Source: Vulcanimicrobiota bacterium (lineage in GTDB: Bacteria > Vulcanimicrobiota > Vulcanimicrobiia > Vulcanimicrobiales > Vulcanimicrobiaceae). Taken from it: a stretch of DNA of 64,000 bases. Position 1 is the stretch's first letter. The number at the start of each line of letters is the position of its first letter. The notes beneath the pieces were generated by a model. That model was not told the origin of the DNA. It did not search any database and worked only from the letters and a program-made list of their open reading frames with translations. Positions 53,421-62,318 of this stretch are shown piece after piece. The translations under genes and the position numbers were made by a program. The stretch is from assembly GCA_003168375.1 (NCBI GenBank), contig PMSI01000005.1, positions 225,206 to 289,205 on the forward strand, given 5' to 3'.

Positions 53421-53987
53421 CTACGTAAGGCCGAGGTAAAAACATCCCCCGCAGAGCTGCACGTACCGCGTCGCACCCTCGATGGCGATCTGCTCGCCCG
53501 TCGTGATGCGGTTGCCTTGGTCGTCGATACGCACGTTCATCGTCGCCTTCTTGCCGCAGGGACAGATGGTCTTGATCTCTTCGATGCTGTCGGCGAGGGT
53601 CAGCAGATAGGCGCTGCCGGGGAACGGCTCGCCTTGAAAGTCGCTGCGGATCCCGTAGCAGATGACCGGCACGCCGGTCACGTGCGCGATCCGGTGGAGC
53701 TGGCGCACCTGGTCCGCGGTGAGGAACTGCGCCTCGTCGACGAGGACACACGAGATGTTGTCGGCATCGGAAAGGTGCCGCAGGAAGTCGACGCTGGTGT
53801 CGTAGGTGAGCGACTTGCGCCTCGGGCCGAGGCGCGAGGTGACGAAGCCGACCCCGTAGCGATCGTCGAGCTCGGCGGTGAAGATCACCACCTTGCGGCC
53901 GTGCTCCTCGTAGTTGTGCGCGACTTGCAGGAGCGCGGTCGACTTGCCGGCGTTCATCGCCGAGTACCGGAAATGCAGCTTTGCCAT
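53421..53987 (-). CDS. tdk: thymidine kinase
   Basis: 188 residues. P-loop YSAMNAGKST, DEAQF (84-88) active-site segment, and zinc ligands C142, C144, C179 and C182. Phosphorylates thymidine in the salvage pathway. Transcribed divergently from glpX. Length and motifs agree with type II bacterial thymidine kinases. Confidence 0.95.
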   Translation of the reverse strand: MAKLHFRYSAMNAGKSTALLQVAHNYEEHGRKVVIFTAELDDRYGVGFVTSRLGPRRKSLTYDTSVDFLRHLSDADNISCVLVDEAQFLTADQVRQLHRIAHVTGVPVICYGIRSDFQGEPFPGSAYLLTLADSIEEIKTICPCGKKATMNVRIDDQGNRITTGEQIAIEGATRYVQLCGGCFYLGLT

Positions 53988-54213
53988 CGTCTGCCGCCTC
54001 GGCTTCGCGGCCCCAAACTCAGCCCCTTGAGGCGATCGTATCCCGCGTCTCGGCGGCGCTGCCCGCGGCCTTGCGAGAATCGTCCGTCCGCGTCGTCGTC
54101 ACGACCTGCGTCGCGCTCCATCCGGTCGCGGTGCAGACGACGCATACGGTACCTCCCCGCGTTCGTGCGCCGGTCCCGGCGGATTTCCCGCGCCGGTGGC
54201 CCGAGGCGGGAGG

Positions 54214-54242
54214 TTTTCAGCAAGCGGGCCTCCGGATATAGG
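54214..54242 (+). promoter_or_regulatory. glpX promoter, leaderless type
   Basis: TTTTCA (54214-54219), 17-bp spacer, TATAGG (54237-54242), 6 nt, then ATG at 54249. No Shine-Dalgarno. The -35 is a weak match, so the call is moderate. Confidence 0.5.
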
Positions 54243-54248
54243 CGTTCT

Positions 54249-55244
54249 ATGGAGACCCATGCGCTTGAATATGCCTTCGTCCGCTCGACGGAGGCGGCCG
54301 CTATCGCCGCGGGGCGCCTCGTCGGCCTCGGCGACAAGAACGCGATCGACGGCGCGGCGGTCGAAGCGATGCGGACGGCGCTCGCCGGAGCGCAGCTGGC
54401 GGGCATCGTCGTCATCGGCGAGGGCGAAAAAGACGAAGCGCCGATGCTCTACCACGGCGAGGAGATCGGGAACGGCGAGGGGCCCTCGCTCGACGTCGCG
54501 GTCGACCCGATCGACGGGACGACCCTGGCCTCTCGCGGCGGTCCCGGCGCGATCTCGGTGATCGCGGCGGCCCCGCGCGGCAGCCTGTTCCGGACCCGCG
54601 TCCCGTACATGGAAAAACTGGTGACCGGGCCGGCCGGCCGCGGGATCGTCTCGATCGATCTGCCGCTCGAAGAGAACCTGCGGGCGCTGGCGCGCGCCAA
54701 GGGCCGCGAAGTCTCCGACCTCACCGTCGCGCTGCTCGACCGGCCGCGCAACGAGCCGCTGATGCGGCAGGTCCGGGCGGCCGGCGCGCGCGTGCGCGTC
54801 TTCGGCGACGGCGACGTCGCGAACGCGTGCTACGCGATCCTCGAAGAGCGCGCGAACGTCGACGTGCTGGCGGGGATCGGCGGGTCGCCGGAAGGCGTCA
54901 TCGCGGCGTGCGCCGCGCGCGCGCTCGGCGGCGAGATGCAGGGCCGGTTGTGGCCCCGCGACGAGGGCGACGAAGCGATCGCGCTCGAGGAAGGCCACGA
55001 CATCCGCAAGACGCTCACGCTCGACGACCTCTGCGCGAGCGACGACGCGCTGTTCGCGGCGAGCGGCGTGACCGACGGTGAGTTCCTGACCGGCGTGCGC
55101 TACCGGCGCGGGTCGGCGTTCACGCAGTCGATCGTCATCTCGACCTACACGCGCTCCGTCCGGACGATCGACGCGCGGCACGAGCTGCGTCCGCGCGAGC
55201 TGCGGTTCGGCGCGATCCCGGCGCGGCCCGCAACCGCGACCTGA
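54249..55244 (+). CDS. glpX: fructose-1,6-bisphosphatase class II
   Basis: 331 residues. GlpX family: VIGEGEKDEAPMLYHGE, then VDPIDGTTLASRGGPGAISV with the metal-binding acidic cluster, and GIGGSPEGVIAACAARALGGEMQGRL. Catalyses the gluconeogenic step that removes the C1 phosphate. Starts 6 nt after a -10-like hexamer. The open frame extends far upstream but family homology begins at METHALEYAFVR. Confidence 0.94.
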   Translation: METHALEYAFVRSTEAAAIAAGRLVGLGDKNAIDGAAVEAMRTALAGAQLAGIVVIGEGEKDEAPMLYHGEEIGNGEGPSLDVAVDPIDGTTLASRGGPGAISVIAAAPRGSLFRTRVPYMEKLVTGPAGRGIVSIDLPLEENLRALARAKGREVSDLTVALLDRPRNEPLMRQVRAAGARVRVFGDGDVANACYAILEERANVDVLAGIGGSPEGVIAACAARALGGEMQGRLWPRDEGDEAIALEEGHDIRKTLTLDDLCASDDALFAASGVTDGEFLTGVRYRRGSAFTQSIVISTYTRSVRTIDARHELRPRELRFGAIPARPATAT

Positions 55245-55270
55245 AAAAGCGAGAATCGGCGCCACCCCCG

Positions 55271-55299
55271 CGGGGCTGAGGAGCACACCCTCAGCCCCG
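55271..55299. terminator. shared hairpin between convergent genes
   Basis: CGGGGCTGAGG (55271-55281) pairs with CCTCAGCCCCG (55289-55299), an 11-bp stem with a 7-nt loop. Flanking GGCGCCAC and GTGGCGC extend it. No T-run on either side. It lies between glpX and the lipoprotein gene, so it could serve both. Confidence 0.6.
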
Positions 55300-55322
55300 T
55301 GGCGCGCCGGCGGGGAGGACGT

Positions 55323-56396
55323 CTACCAGACGACGTGCCAGTCCACGATCGGGACCTGCGTCCCGTTCGCGAGGGTGAGGATCCCGTTGCCGCTGGCGTC
55401 GGTCGTGAAGGTCGCGACCGAGGCGCCCGTCGACGACGTGATCGTGCCGTTCACCGTCACGATACCGTTCGCATCGGTCGAGCTGGTGACGACGAGCATG
55501 TTACCGCCCAGGAGCGTGCCGTTCAGCGCGACCGCGCTGAGCTCGCCGTCGGAGTCGAACGTGACGCTGCCGGTCAGCGAGGTCGTGCCGATCTGTGTCC
55601 CACCCGAGACGATGAACGGCGGAACGCTCGAGATCGTCAGACCGTTGAGGGCAGCCTTGAACGCGATTCCGTTGCGGGTCCCGGAGAACGTCGTGTTGTT
55701 CGAGGAGTCGGTCGAGACCGACGCGTTGGCGGTGGACTGCCGGCCGTACGAGGCGTTGATCGACGGCTTCGCGTCGTTCGCGATGCGGCCGGTGTTGGCC
55801 GAGTACGCGCTCGCGCTGAGCGAGGCGGCGTGGCCATACTGTGTGATCGGCGTCGTTGACGTGCCCACGAAGAACGCCGAGGTGAGCACCCACGAGCCGT
55901 TGTTGGACGCGCCGGTCAGCGCGTAATTGCTCTTGCGCACGCCGAGCTGCAGGTGGGCCTGGTTGAAGGTGGTGATGGTGCGTGCGACGGTCGCGGTGCC
56001 GCCGCTGGACTTGAAGATCGCGACGCCGTCGCGCTCGACCTGCGTGCACGCGTCGTCGTAGTAGTGGATCGTCTCGACCGTGATCGAGCCGTCGGCATTC
56101 ACGGTGACGGTGCGCGTGGTGCGATTTTTGCACGCGTGGGGAAGTGCTTGTGCGCTGCGGCTACTCGACGATGCGCCGAGGATGCCGTTGCCGACGCCGG
56201 CGTCGGCTTCGCCGGTGTCCATCGGCTCGAACGCCGCATCGGTCGAGGTTTGCGCGACGTCGGTCGAGCTGAGCGAGGATTGCGTTGTGGTTCCGGACGA
56301 TCCGCCGCCGCCGGGGACCGGGGCTGAACCGCCGCCTCCGCCGCAACCGGCGAGGAACGCTGCGGCGACGACAGCCGCAAGCAGGGATGGGCGCAT
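55323..56396 (-). CDS. lipoprotein, beta-rich, unknown function
   Basis: 357 residues. Lipobox FLAGC with Cys18 followed by GGGGG, then a Gly/Ser-rich linker and a long beta-repeat region (NADGSITVETIHYYDD..., TFDSDGELSAVALNGTLLGGNML, DANGIVTVNGTITSSTGASV). AGGAGG precedes the ATG. Probably a surface or periplasmic filament-like protein anchored in a membrane. No domain recognised. Confidence 0.65.
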   Translation of the reverse strand: MRPSLLAAVVAAAFLAGCGGGGGSAPVPGGGGSSGTTTQSSLSSTDVAQTSTDAAFEPMDTGEADAGVGNGILGASSSSRSAQALPHACKNRTTRTVTVNADGSITVETIHYYDDACTQVERDGVAIFKSSGGTATVARTITTFNQAHLQLGVRKSNYALTGASNNGSWVLTSAFFVGTSTTPITQYGHAASLSASAYSANTGRIANDAKPSINASYGRQSTANASVSTDSSNNTTFSGTRNGIAFKAALNGLTISSVPPFIVSGGTQIGTTSLTGSVTFDSDGELSAVALNGTLLGGNMLVVTSSTDANGIVTVNGTITSSTGASVATFTTDASGNGILTLANGTQVPIVDWHVVW

Positions 56397-56504
56397 AGGG
56401 ATGACCTCCTGTCAACGAGAGCGATGGGTCGAGCGTACGTCCGGCGAGCGGCGGGTGCATTGGACCAGCCTGAGGAGGGGATGAAAAGTGGATTGGGCCG
56501 CCGC

Positions 56505-56526
56505 GGCCGTTTGCGAGGAAACGGCC
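56505..56526. promoter_or_regulatory. 8-bp hairpin in the sorA upstream region
   Basis: GGCCGTTT (56505-56512) and AAACGGCC (56519-56526) form a perfect 8-bp stem with a 6-nt loop, ending 47 nt before the sorA ATG. It could be a cis-regulatory RNA element or operator. No T-run follows. Confidence 0.35.
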
Positions 56527-56573
56527 CGCACGCAGTGAAGCACGTCACATTCGGGTGCTCGGGAGGCGTCAGT

Positions 56574-57770
56574 ATGGACCTCGGTCGTGGCCGTTTCCTC
56601 GCCGCTACCGGAGCGGCGATCGCCGCCGGTGCGATCCCCGGCGGTGCGTTCGCCCAAAGCGTGAAGCTGCCGTTCGCGAACGGCGATCGTCCGCTGGTCG
56701 CGTTTCCGCAGAAGCGACCGCTGATCGTGCTGACGCCGCGGCCACCGCAGTTGGAGACGCCGTTCGCGATCTTCGACGACGGCGTGTATACGCCGAATGA
56801 CGCGTTCTACGTGCGCTGGCACCTGTCGAACATCCCGCAGTCGGTCAACGCCGACACGCATCGCATCGCCGTGACGGGATTGGTCAACAGCGCGCTTTCG
56901 CTCTCGCTGGCCGATCTCGGTGCGATGCCGGCGGTGGAGCTCGCCGCGGTGAACCAATGCTCCGGCAATTCTCGCGGTCTTTTCGAACCGCGCGTCGCCG
57001 GCGGCGAATGGAGCAACGGCGCGATGGGCAACGCGCTGTGGACCGGTGTGCGTCTGCGCGACATCCTCGACCGCGCCGGCGTGAAGGCCGGCGCGAAGCA
57101 AGTGCAGTTCAACGGACTCGAAACCGGCGTGTTCCCGGCCACGCCGAACTTCAAGAAGTCGCTCGACCTCGACGTCGCGCGCGGTGACGACGTCATCGTG
57201 GCGTATGCGATGAACGGTCAGCCGCTCCCGGTCCTGAACGGCTATCCGGTACGGCTGATCGTCCCCGGGTGGTTCGCGACGTACTGGGTCAAGATGCTTT
57301 CCGCGATCACCGTGCGCGACACGGTCGACGACAACTTCTGGATGAAGACCGCGTACCGCATCCCCGACACGCCGAACAACGACGTCCTTCCGAGTCAGAC
57401 GGGGTTCCCGACGATCCCGATCAACCGCATGCGCGTGCGCTCGTTCGTCACCAACGTCGCCGACGGCGGCACGCTGCCGGAAGGTTCGCGCGCCCTGCGC
57501 GGGATCGCCTTCGACGGCGGCAGCGGGATCAAAGGCGTCGAGGTATCGTCCGACAGCGGCGCCACGTGGCGCGACGCGACGCTCGAAGCCGACTACGGCA
57601 AGTACAGCTTCCGCCGCTGGCACGCGGAGCTCGACGTACCGCGGGGGACCTTCATCATCGCTGTGCGCGCGACGGCGAACGACGGCGCGACGCAGCGAGC
57701 GATGGCGGGCTGGAATCCCAGCGGCTACATGCGCAACGCGATCGAGACCTATCAAGTGAGCGTGTCATGA
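56574..57770 (+). CDS. sorA: molybdenum-cofactor sulfite dehydrogenase subunit A (SorA-like)
   Basis: 398 residues with an export signal (GRGRFLAATGAAIAAGAIPGGAFA). Oxidoreductase molybdopterin domain of the sulfite oxidase family; the expected molybdenum-ligand cysteine is C129 in VNQCSGNSRGLF. C-terminal Mo-co dimerisation domain (GWNPSGYMRNAIETYQVSVS). It is followed, with 4-nt overlap, by a small cytochrome c, the SorAB layout in which SorA oxidises sulfite in the periplasm and passes electrons to SorB. GGGAGG precedes the chosen ATG. Confidence 0.87.
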   Translation: MDLGRGRFLAATGAAIAAGAIPGGAFAQSVKLPFANGDRPLVAFPQKRPLIVLTPRPPQLETPFAIFDDGVYTPNDAFYVRWHLSNIPQSVNADTHRIAVTGLVNSALSLSLADLGAMPAVELAAVNQCSGNSRGLFEPRVAGGEWSNGAMGNALWTGVRLRDILDRAGVKAGAKQVQFNGLETGVFPATPNFKKSLDLDVARGDDVIVAYAMNGQPLPVLNGYPVRLIVPGWFATYWVKMLSAITVRDTVDDNFWMKTAYRIPDTPNNDVLPSQTGFPTIPINRMRVRSFVTNVADGGTLPEGSRALRGIAFDGGSGIKGVEVSSDSGATWRDATLEADYGKYSFRRWHAELDVPRGTFIIAVRATANDGATQRAMAGWNPSGYMRNAIETYQVSVS

Positions 57771-58102
57771 CGAAGCAGTCGTTGATCGTGCTCGGAATCG
57801 TCGCTGCGCTGGGTGCGAGCGCACTCGCCGCGACGAAGGCCGCGCCGCCGAAGGGAACCGCGACGATCTCGCTCCCTGGCGACGCCGGGATGGCGTTCAA
57901 ACCCGGCCCGGGCGCCGGCGTGGTACAAGGGCAGTGCCTGAGCTGTCACTCCTCCGCGTACGTCTCGACACAGCCGCAGCTCACCAGAGCGCAGTGGACC
58001 GCCGAGGTCGCGAAGATGAAGAACGTCTACGGCGCGCCGATCCCCGACGACCAAGCCCCGGCGATCGTCGACTACCTCACGACCCAGTACGGCAAGCCGT
58101 AG
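57767..58102 (+). CDS. sorB: cytochrome c subunit of sulfite dehydrogenase (SorB-like)
   Basis: 111 residues, signal peptide (QSLIVLGIVAALGASALA), single heme c site C57-L-S-C60-H61, and a C-terminal PAIVDYLTTQYGKP. Accepts electrons from SorA. Starts at ATGA overlapping the sorA stop. Its small size matches SorB proteins. Confidence 0.88.
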   Translation: MTKQSLIVLGIVAALGASALAATKAAPPKGTATISLPGDAGMAFKPGPGAGVVQGQCLSCHSSAYVSTQPQLTRAQWTAEVAKMKNVYGAPIPDDQAPAIVDYLTTQYGKP

Positions 58103-58120
58103 CGAGCCACAGGCTGTCGT

Positions 58121-59989
58121 CTAGAGTTCGACGGTAACGCCGAGCTCGACGCGGCGCTCCGCCTGAATATTGAGATCGTCGGGGAGCGGCCGCGCGTTGC
58201 GCTGCAACGCGGTAAAGAGGTCGCGGCGCCACGCCACCATCCCGTGCGCGTGCGCCGGCTCGATCTTCGGATCGGCGTAGAAGAACGAGGTGTCGTCACG
58301 GTCGAGGTGCAGATCGAACGCATCGCACGACCGGAAGATCGGCTCGATGGTCGGCGCCTCCATGTAGCCGAAGCGGGCGATGACGCGGATCAGCCGCAGG
58401 GAGAACCGCTCGACGGTGACCCGTTCCTCGTCGCTGAGGTACGGTTTGCCGGCGCGTGCGATGTTGAGCACGACGATTCGCTCTTCTTGGGCGCGCTCGC
58501 GAATCCAGCGGTGCCGGGCCAAGAACGGGACGCCGCGCGGATCGGGTGTGAGGAACACCATGGTGCCCTGGTCGCCGAATCCCGGCGGCAAACGTTCGAG
58601 CACGTCTTCGATCGGTATCTGCTGATTTGCGAGCGCCTTGGTCAGGCACCGCCGTCCCTCCAGCCAGGTGAGGCTCAGGACGACCAGCACGGCACTGATG
58701 CCGATCGGGATCCAGCCGCCGTCGAGGAACTTGGGGAGCGAGGCGGTGACGAGGCTGCCGTCGACGATAACGAACAGCGCGACCAGCACGAACGATAGCA
58801 TCCTGTTCCAGCGCAGCACCTTGGTGATCACCACGTAGTACACCAGCGACGTGCAGAGCATCGTGCACGCGACGGCCAAGCCGTACGCCGACGCAAGCCG
58901 GTCGCTGGAACCAAAGCCAATGACGAGTATCGCGCAACCGATCGCGAGGAACAGGTTCACGGTCGGAACGAACACCTGCCCTTTGTGCCGGTCGGAGGTG
59001 TGCTGCACGCGAACTCGCGGCGCCAGGTTGAGCGCGATCGCCTGCTCGACGAGCGTGAACGTCCCCGAGATGAGGGCCTGAGAAGCGATCACCGTCGCGA
59101 TCGTCGCCAAGACGACCATCGGGACGAGCGCCCAGGCCGGTGCGAGCGAGTAGAACGGGTTGGCGAACGCGGCCGGATCGGCGACCAGCCGTGCGCCCTG
59201 GCCGAAATAGTTGAGCAGCAGCGCCGGAAAGACCAGCGTGTACCAGCCCGTGACGATCGGGCCGCGACCAAAGTGCGACATGTCGGCATAGAGCGCTTCG
59301 ACGCCGGTCACGGCAAGCACGACCCCGCCGAGAATCGTGAACCCGGCGAGACCGTTTCGGGTGAGGAACGCGAACGCGTAGCGCGGATCGACCGCACGCA
59401 GGACTTCCGGATTGTTGACGACCGCCAAGAGCCCCAGGACGGCGATGACGGCGAACCATACGAGCATGACCGGACCGAACAGCTTGCCGACGCCCTCGGT
59501 GCCGCGCCGCTGCAACGCGAACAGCCCGACGATCACGCCTAGCGATATCGGCACGATATACGGTTGGAACTCGCTCGACACGACGCCGATCCCTTCGACC
59601 GCCGATATGATGGAAATCGCAGGGGTGATGATCCCGTCGCCGAGCAGCATCGACGCTCCGATCACGACGACGAGCGTCAGCCCCGCCGGGGCGATCATCT
59701 TGCCGAAGGCGGGCGGCGGCGACGCCAGCGCGAGCAGCGCGAGAATACCGCCTTCGCCGTCGTGATCGACACGCATGATGAACGTCGCGTACTTGAGGCA
59801 GACGACGATGACCAGTGCCCAGAGCAGCAGGGAGAGGATTCCCAAGACGTCGCCTACCGCGCCCTTGGAGTTCGCGAGGCCCAGGCAAACCTTGAGCGTG
59901 TACAGCGGGCTGGTGCCGATGTCTCCGAACACCACACCCATGGCCGCGACGACGAGCGCAAGGCGAGCCGGCGCAGCACGAAAAGACAT
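58121..59989 (-). CDS. kup: potassium uptake protein, KUP/HAK/KT family
   Basis: 622 residues. About twelve transmembrane helices, beginning with the family hallmark GVVFGDIGTSPLYTLK, followed by VDHDGEGGILALLALAS, and a cytosolic C-terminal domain (from about 450). Proton-coupled K+ uptake. TACGAT 7 nt before the ATG may be a -10. Convergent with sorB. Confidence 0.95.
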   Translation of the reverse strand: MSFRAAPARLALVVAAMGVVFGDIGTSPLYTLKVCLGLANSKGAVGDVLGILSLLLWALVIVVCLKYATFIMRVDHDGEGGILALLALASPPPAFGKMIAPAGLTLVVVIGASMLLGDGIITPAISIISAVEGIGVVSSEFQPYIVPISLGVIVGLFALQRRGTEGVGKLFGPVMLVWFAVIAVLGLLAVVNNPEVLRAVDPRYAFAFLTRNGLAGFTILGGVVLAVTGVEALYADMSHFGRGPIVTGWYTLVFPALLLNYFGQGARLVADPAAFANPFYSLAPAWALVPMVVLATIATVIASQALISGTFTLVEQAIALNLAPRVRVQHTSDRHKGQVFVPTVNLFLAIGCAILVIGFGSSDRLASAYGLAVACTMLCTSLVYYVVITKVLRWNRMLSFVLVALFVIVDGSLVTASLPKFLDGGWIPIGISAVLVVLSLTWLEGRRCLTKALANQQIPIEDVLERLPPGFGDQGTMVFLTPDPRGVPFLARHRWIRERAQEERIVVLNIARAGKPYLSDEERVTVERFSLRLIRVIARFGYMEAPTIEPIFRSCDAFDLHLDRDDTSFFYADPKIEPAHAHGMVAWRRDLFTALQRNARPLPDDLNIQAERRVELGVTVEL

Positions 59990-60073
59990 TAGCTCGATCG
60001 TACGCCTCGCCTAGGGCGCTCGCCATCCGCCGATCGGCCGAACCTTTCGGCTAGTGGCCCGTCTCGGAAACCC

Positions 60074-60604
60074 TCACGGCCCGAACCATTCCTCGAATGT
60101 CCGGCGGCTGCGTTTGGCGGCCAGCAGCGGAACGGACCGGTCGAAGATCACGAGCTCTTCTTCTGCCGGGGCCACGGCTGAGAGAGCCGCTACGCCGTGA
60201 TCGCCGGCCGCGTATGCCGCCGCCGCGATTCCCTGACAGGGCGGATGCGGGATGTCCGTCGGATACGTCGCCGCCAATCCGAGTTGTGCGATGCCGGCCG
60301 GAGTCACGGCATCCAGGAACTCTTCCTCGGTGACCTCATAGTGTTGGAGGTCGGGGAGCGCAGCGGGATTGAGATCGTCGATCGTCACTGCGGCTCCGAA
60401 GAGAGACCGTACGTGGCGATGTACGTTCTCGCGAGCCGCGTCGATGGTAGCGTTGAGGTATAGGGCGCCAAAACCCGGCCGGGCTCCCGCGTCTGGGGGA
60501 TTCCACCGTCCGCCTTTTTGTTTTGAGTAGCTCGTATCCGACGGATCCGCCCACGACGGATCGCAGCCGCGATAGTATTCGCCGCCTCGGCGGACGTGGT
60601 GCAC
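60074..60604 (-). CDS. RES-domain toxin
   Basis: 176 residues. RES family NAD+-consuming toxins: YRGCDPSWADPSDTSYSKQKGGRW (N-terminal Arg, Ser and GGRW) and ALYL...AARENVH. GTG start sharing one base with the antitoxin stop (TAGTG). Second gene of a RES-Xre toxin-antitoxin pair. NAD+ degradation is the known family activity. Confidence 0.87.
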   Translation of the reverse strand: MHHVRRGGEYYRGCDPSWADPSDTSYSKQKGGRWNPPDAGARPGFGALYLNATIDAARENVHRHVRSLFGAAVTIDDLNPAALPDLQHYEVTEEEFLDAVTPAGIAQLGLAATYPTDIPHPPCQGIAAAAYAAGDHGVAALSAVAPAEEELVIFDRSVPLLAAKRSRRTFEEWFGP

Positions 60605-61026
60605 TAGGGCGCGGGAACCCAGGAACGCAGACGCCGCATCAGCGCGAGGATCGGAGAAACGCCGTCCGCGGCGATTGCGTCGAGGATCGAGCGATTTTCG
60701 AGACCGGGGATCGCTTCACGAACCACCGCGGGGAGACGCTCGCGCCGAAACACCGTCCGGAGCGTTAGCGCCAGATGCGCCACTCGGTCGACGTCGGCGA
60801 GCCGCCGCGCCGGGACACCGTCGCGTCTCCACAGCTCGACCGCGTGGCGGCTCACTCTGAAGAGCCGTCCGGTCGCCTCGGCGCTCAAGCCAAAGGTCGC
60901 CATGATCGTGGCGAGCGCATGATCGCCATGCCGGCGGTACGCACGTTCGTGCGCGGCCCTGACGGTTTCAGGATCCATCTTGAAAGTCCGAGCGGGGAAT
61001 TGGCTCTGCCGGACGATGGTCGTCAT
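60604..61026 (-). CDS. Xre/MbcA/ParS-type antitoxin
   Basis: 140 residues. N-terminal helix-turn-helix (about 30-60, ...ALATIMATFGLSAEATGRLFRVSRHAVELWRRDG) and a C-terminal DUF2384-like domain ending PGLENRSILDAIAADG. It neutralises the RES toxin and probably represses the operon. The longer reading from 61044 is rejected because the promoter -10 (61038-61033) lies 6 nt before the ATG at 61026. Confidence 0.85.
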   Translation of the reverse strand: MTTIVRQSQFPARTFKMDPETVRAAHERAYRRHGDHALATIMATFGLSAEATGRLFRVSRHAVELWRRDGVPARRLADVDRVAHLALTLRTVFRRERLPAVVREAIPGLENRSILDAIAADGVSPILALMRRLRSWVPAP

Positions 61027-61032
61027 GGGACG

Positions 61033-61061
61033 AGTATACCGCAAGCAAAGCGCAAGTGCAA
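61033..61061 (-). promoter_or_regulatory. promoter of RES-Xre operon, leaderless type
   Basis: On the minus strand: TTGCAC (61061-61056), 17-bp spacer, TATACT (61038-61033), 6 nt, ATG at 61026. The same -10 hexamer as pair 1's promoter. No ribosome site. Confidence 0.75.
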
Positions 61062-61093
61062 GGAAAGAGCAAGCCGAGCCTTCGCGCCGGCGA

Positions 61094-61819
61094 TCACCTC
61101 CTGCGTGTTCGTCCCGGGGTCGTGCCGAACGTGCGGCGGTAGGCGGCTATGAAGGCGCTGGGGGAAGCGTAGCCGGCATCGTAGGCGGCGTCGGTGACCG
61201 AGGCGCCTGACCCGAGCGCGCGTTCCGCGGCGAGGAGGCGGAACCGGCGGTGCCAGCGGCCGACGCTGCAGCCGGTCTGCGCTGCGAAGAGGCGTTCGAG
61301 GGTCCTGGCGCTCGTGGCTGCGGCGGCAGCGAGCTGGACAACCGGCGGCGGCGGAGCGTCGAGCGTGGCAAGGCATTGTTCGGCTGCGCGGAGGGCGCGG
61401 ACGTCGGTCGGCATCGGCAGCGCAAACGGCGTCGTCTCGAGCGCGGCGATTTCGTCGAAGATCACTTCGATCAGGTGCGCGTCGCCGGGCTCGTTCGCAT
61501 CGAGTGCGCCGCGGTCCACGGTGCGCTCGACGAGCTCGCGCAGCAGCGGCGCGACGACGATCGCGCGCGCCACAGTGCCGGGAGTCGCCGCGCGCTCCGC
61601 GTGCACGTAGAGGATCCGCACGTCGACGGATTCGGCCGCGTGGAGTTCGACCGGAACGCCGGCGGCCGCGTAGACGCCGTGCTCCGGCGTGATCGCCGTG
61701 AGGATGCCCGCAGCACGCGCAAGGCACGCGCCGGAGCGGGTGGCGACCAGCCGGCTCCAACCCGCCGATGCCGGCGGGGTGAGCGTCGTCGCGCGGAAGG
61801 TGAGCCCGTACCAGCGCAC
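61094..61819 (-). CDS. AraC-family transcriptional regulator
   Basis: About 241 residues from GTG 61819 (GTG at 61912 is an alternative; no ATG suits). The N-terminal cupin-like sensor domain (GVYAAAGVPVELHAAESVDVRILYVHAERAATPGT) is followed by two HTH motifs: LAAAAATSARTLERLFAAQTGCSVGRWHRRFRLLAAERAL and SVTDAAYDAGYASPSAFIAAYRRTFGTTP. Divergent from the VOC gene, whose promoter it may regulate. Confidence 0.87.
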   Translation of the reverse strand: MRWYGLTFRATTLTPPASAGWSRLVATRSGACLARAAGILTAITPEHGVYAAAGVPVELHAAESVDVRILYVHAERAATPGTVARAIVVAPLLRELVERTVDRGALDANEPGDAHLIEVIFDEIAALETTPFALPMPTDVRALRAAEQCLATLDAPPPPVVQLAAAAATSARTLERLFAAQTGCSVGRWHRRFRLLAAERALGSGASVTDAAYDAGYASPSAFIAAYRRTFGTTPGRTRRR

Positions 61820-61906
61820 CGGGTGGCGATCGTCGTGGCGAGATCGCGACAGCTCGTGGCGCGACGGCGCAAGACGTGCGGCAGCGGTTTGGGCTATTCT
61901 GTCCGC

Positions 61907-62296
61907 ATGCACGACCGAGCTCCCTTCAACACGGTGCGCCACTTCGCGATCAACGCCGACGACCTCGACCGCGCCCGTGGCTTCTACGAACGCGTCTTCA
62001 ACTGGCAGTTCCAGGCCTGGGGTCCGCCCGGCTTCTACATGATCGAGACCGGCGGTGAACCGCAGGGATCGCTTCAAGGTCGCCGCGAGCTGGTCCCCGG
62101 CCTGCGGACCGTCGGCTTCGAATGCAGCGTCGGCGTCGAGAACCTGACCGTCACGCTCGACGCCGTCCGCGAGGCCGGCGGCAAGATCGTGATGGGCCCG
62201 GTCACCATCCCGACCGTCGGCGACCTCGCGTTCGTCGAGGACACGGAAGGCAACGTCGTCGGCGTGATGCAGTACGCCGCTACTTATAGGCCCTAG
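61907..62296 (+). CDS. VOC (glyoxalase-like) family protein
   Basis: 129 residues. One VOC module pair: VRHFAINADDLDRARGFYERVFNWQFQAWGPPGFYMIETGG and VTLDAVREAGGKIVMGPVTIPTVGDLAFVEDTEGNVVGVMQ. Metal-dependent enzyme or binding protein of unknown substrate. A TATTCT hexamer (61895-61900) ends 6 nt before the ATG, consistent with a leaderless message. Confidence 0.9.
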   Translation: MHDRAPFNTVRHFAINADDLDRARGFYERVFNWQFQAWGPPGFYMIETGGEPQGSLQGRRELVPGLRTVGFECSVGVENLTVTLDAVREAGGKIVMGPVTIPTVGDLAFVEDTEGNVVGVMQYAATYRP

Positions 62297-62318
62297 GTTT
62301 GCCCGGCCGCGGCAATCG

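Noticed and set aside
53988-54248. Possible small gene upstream of glpX (plus strand, 53981-54241)
   Set aside because: Only a TTG start inside tdk, no ribosome site, no recognisable sequence; the region is better explained as the tdk/glpX divergent promoter.
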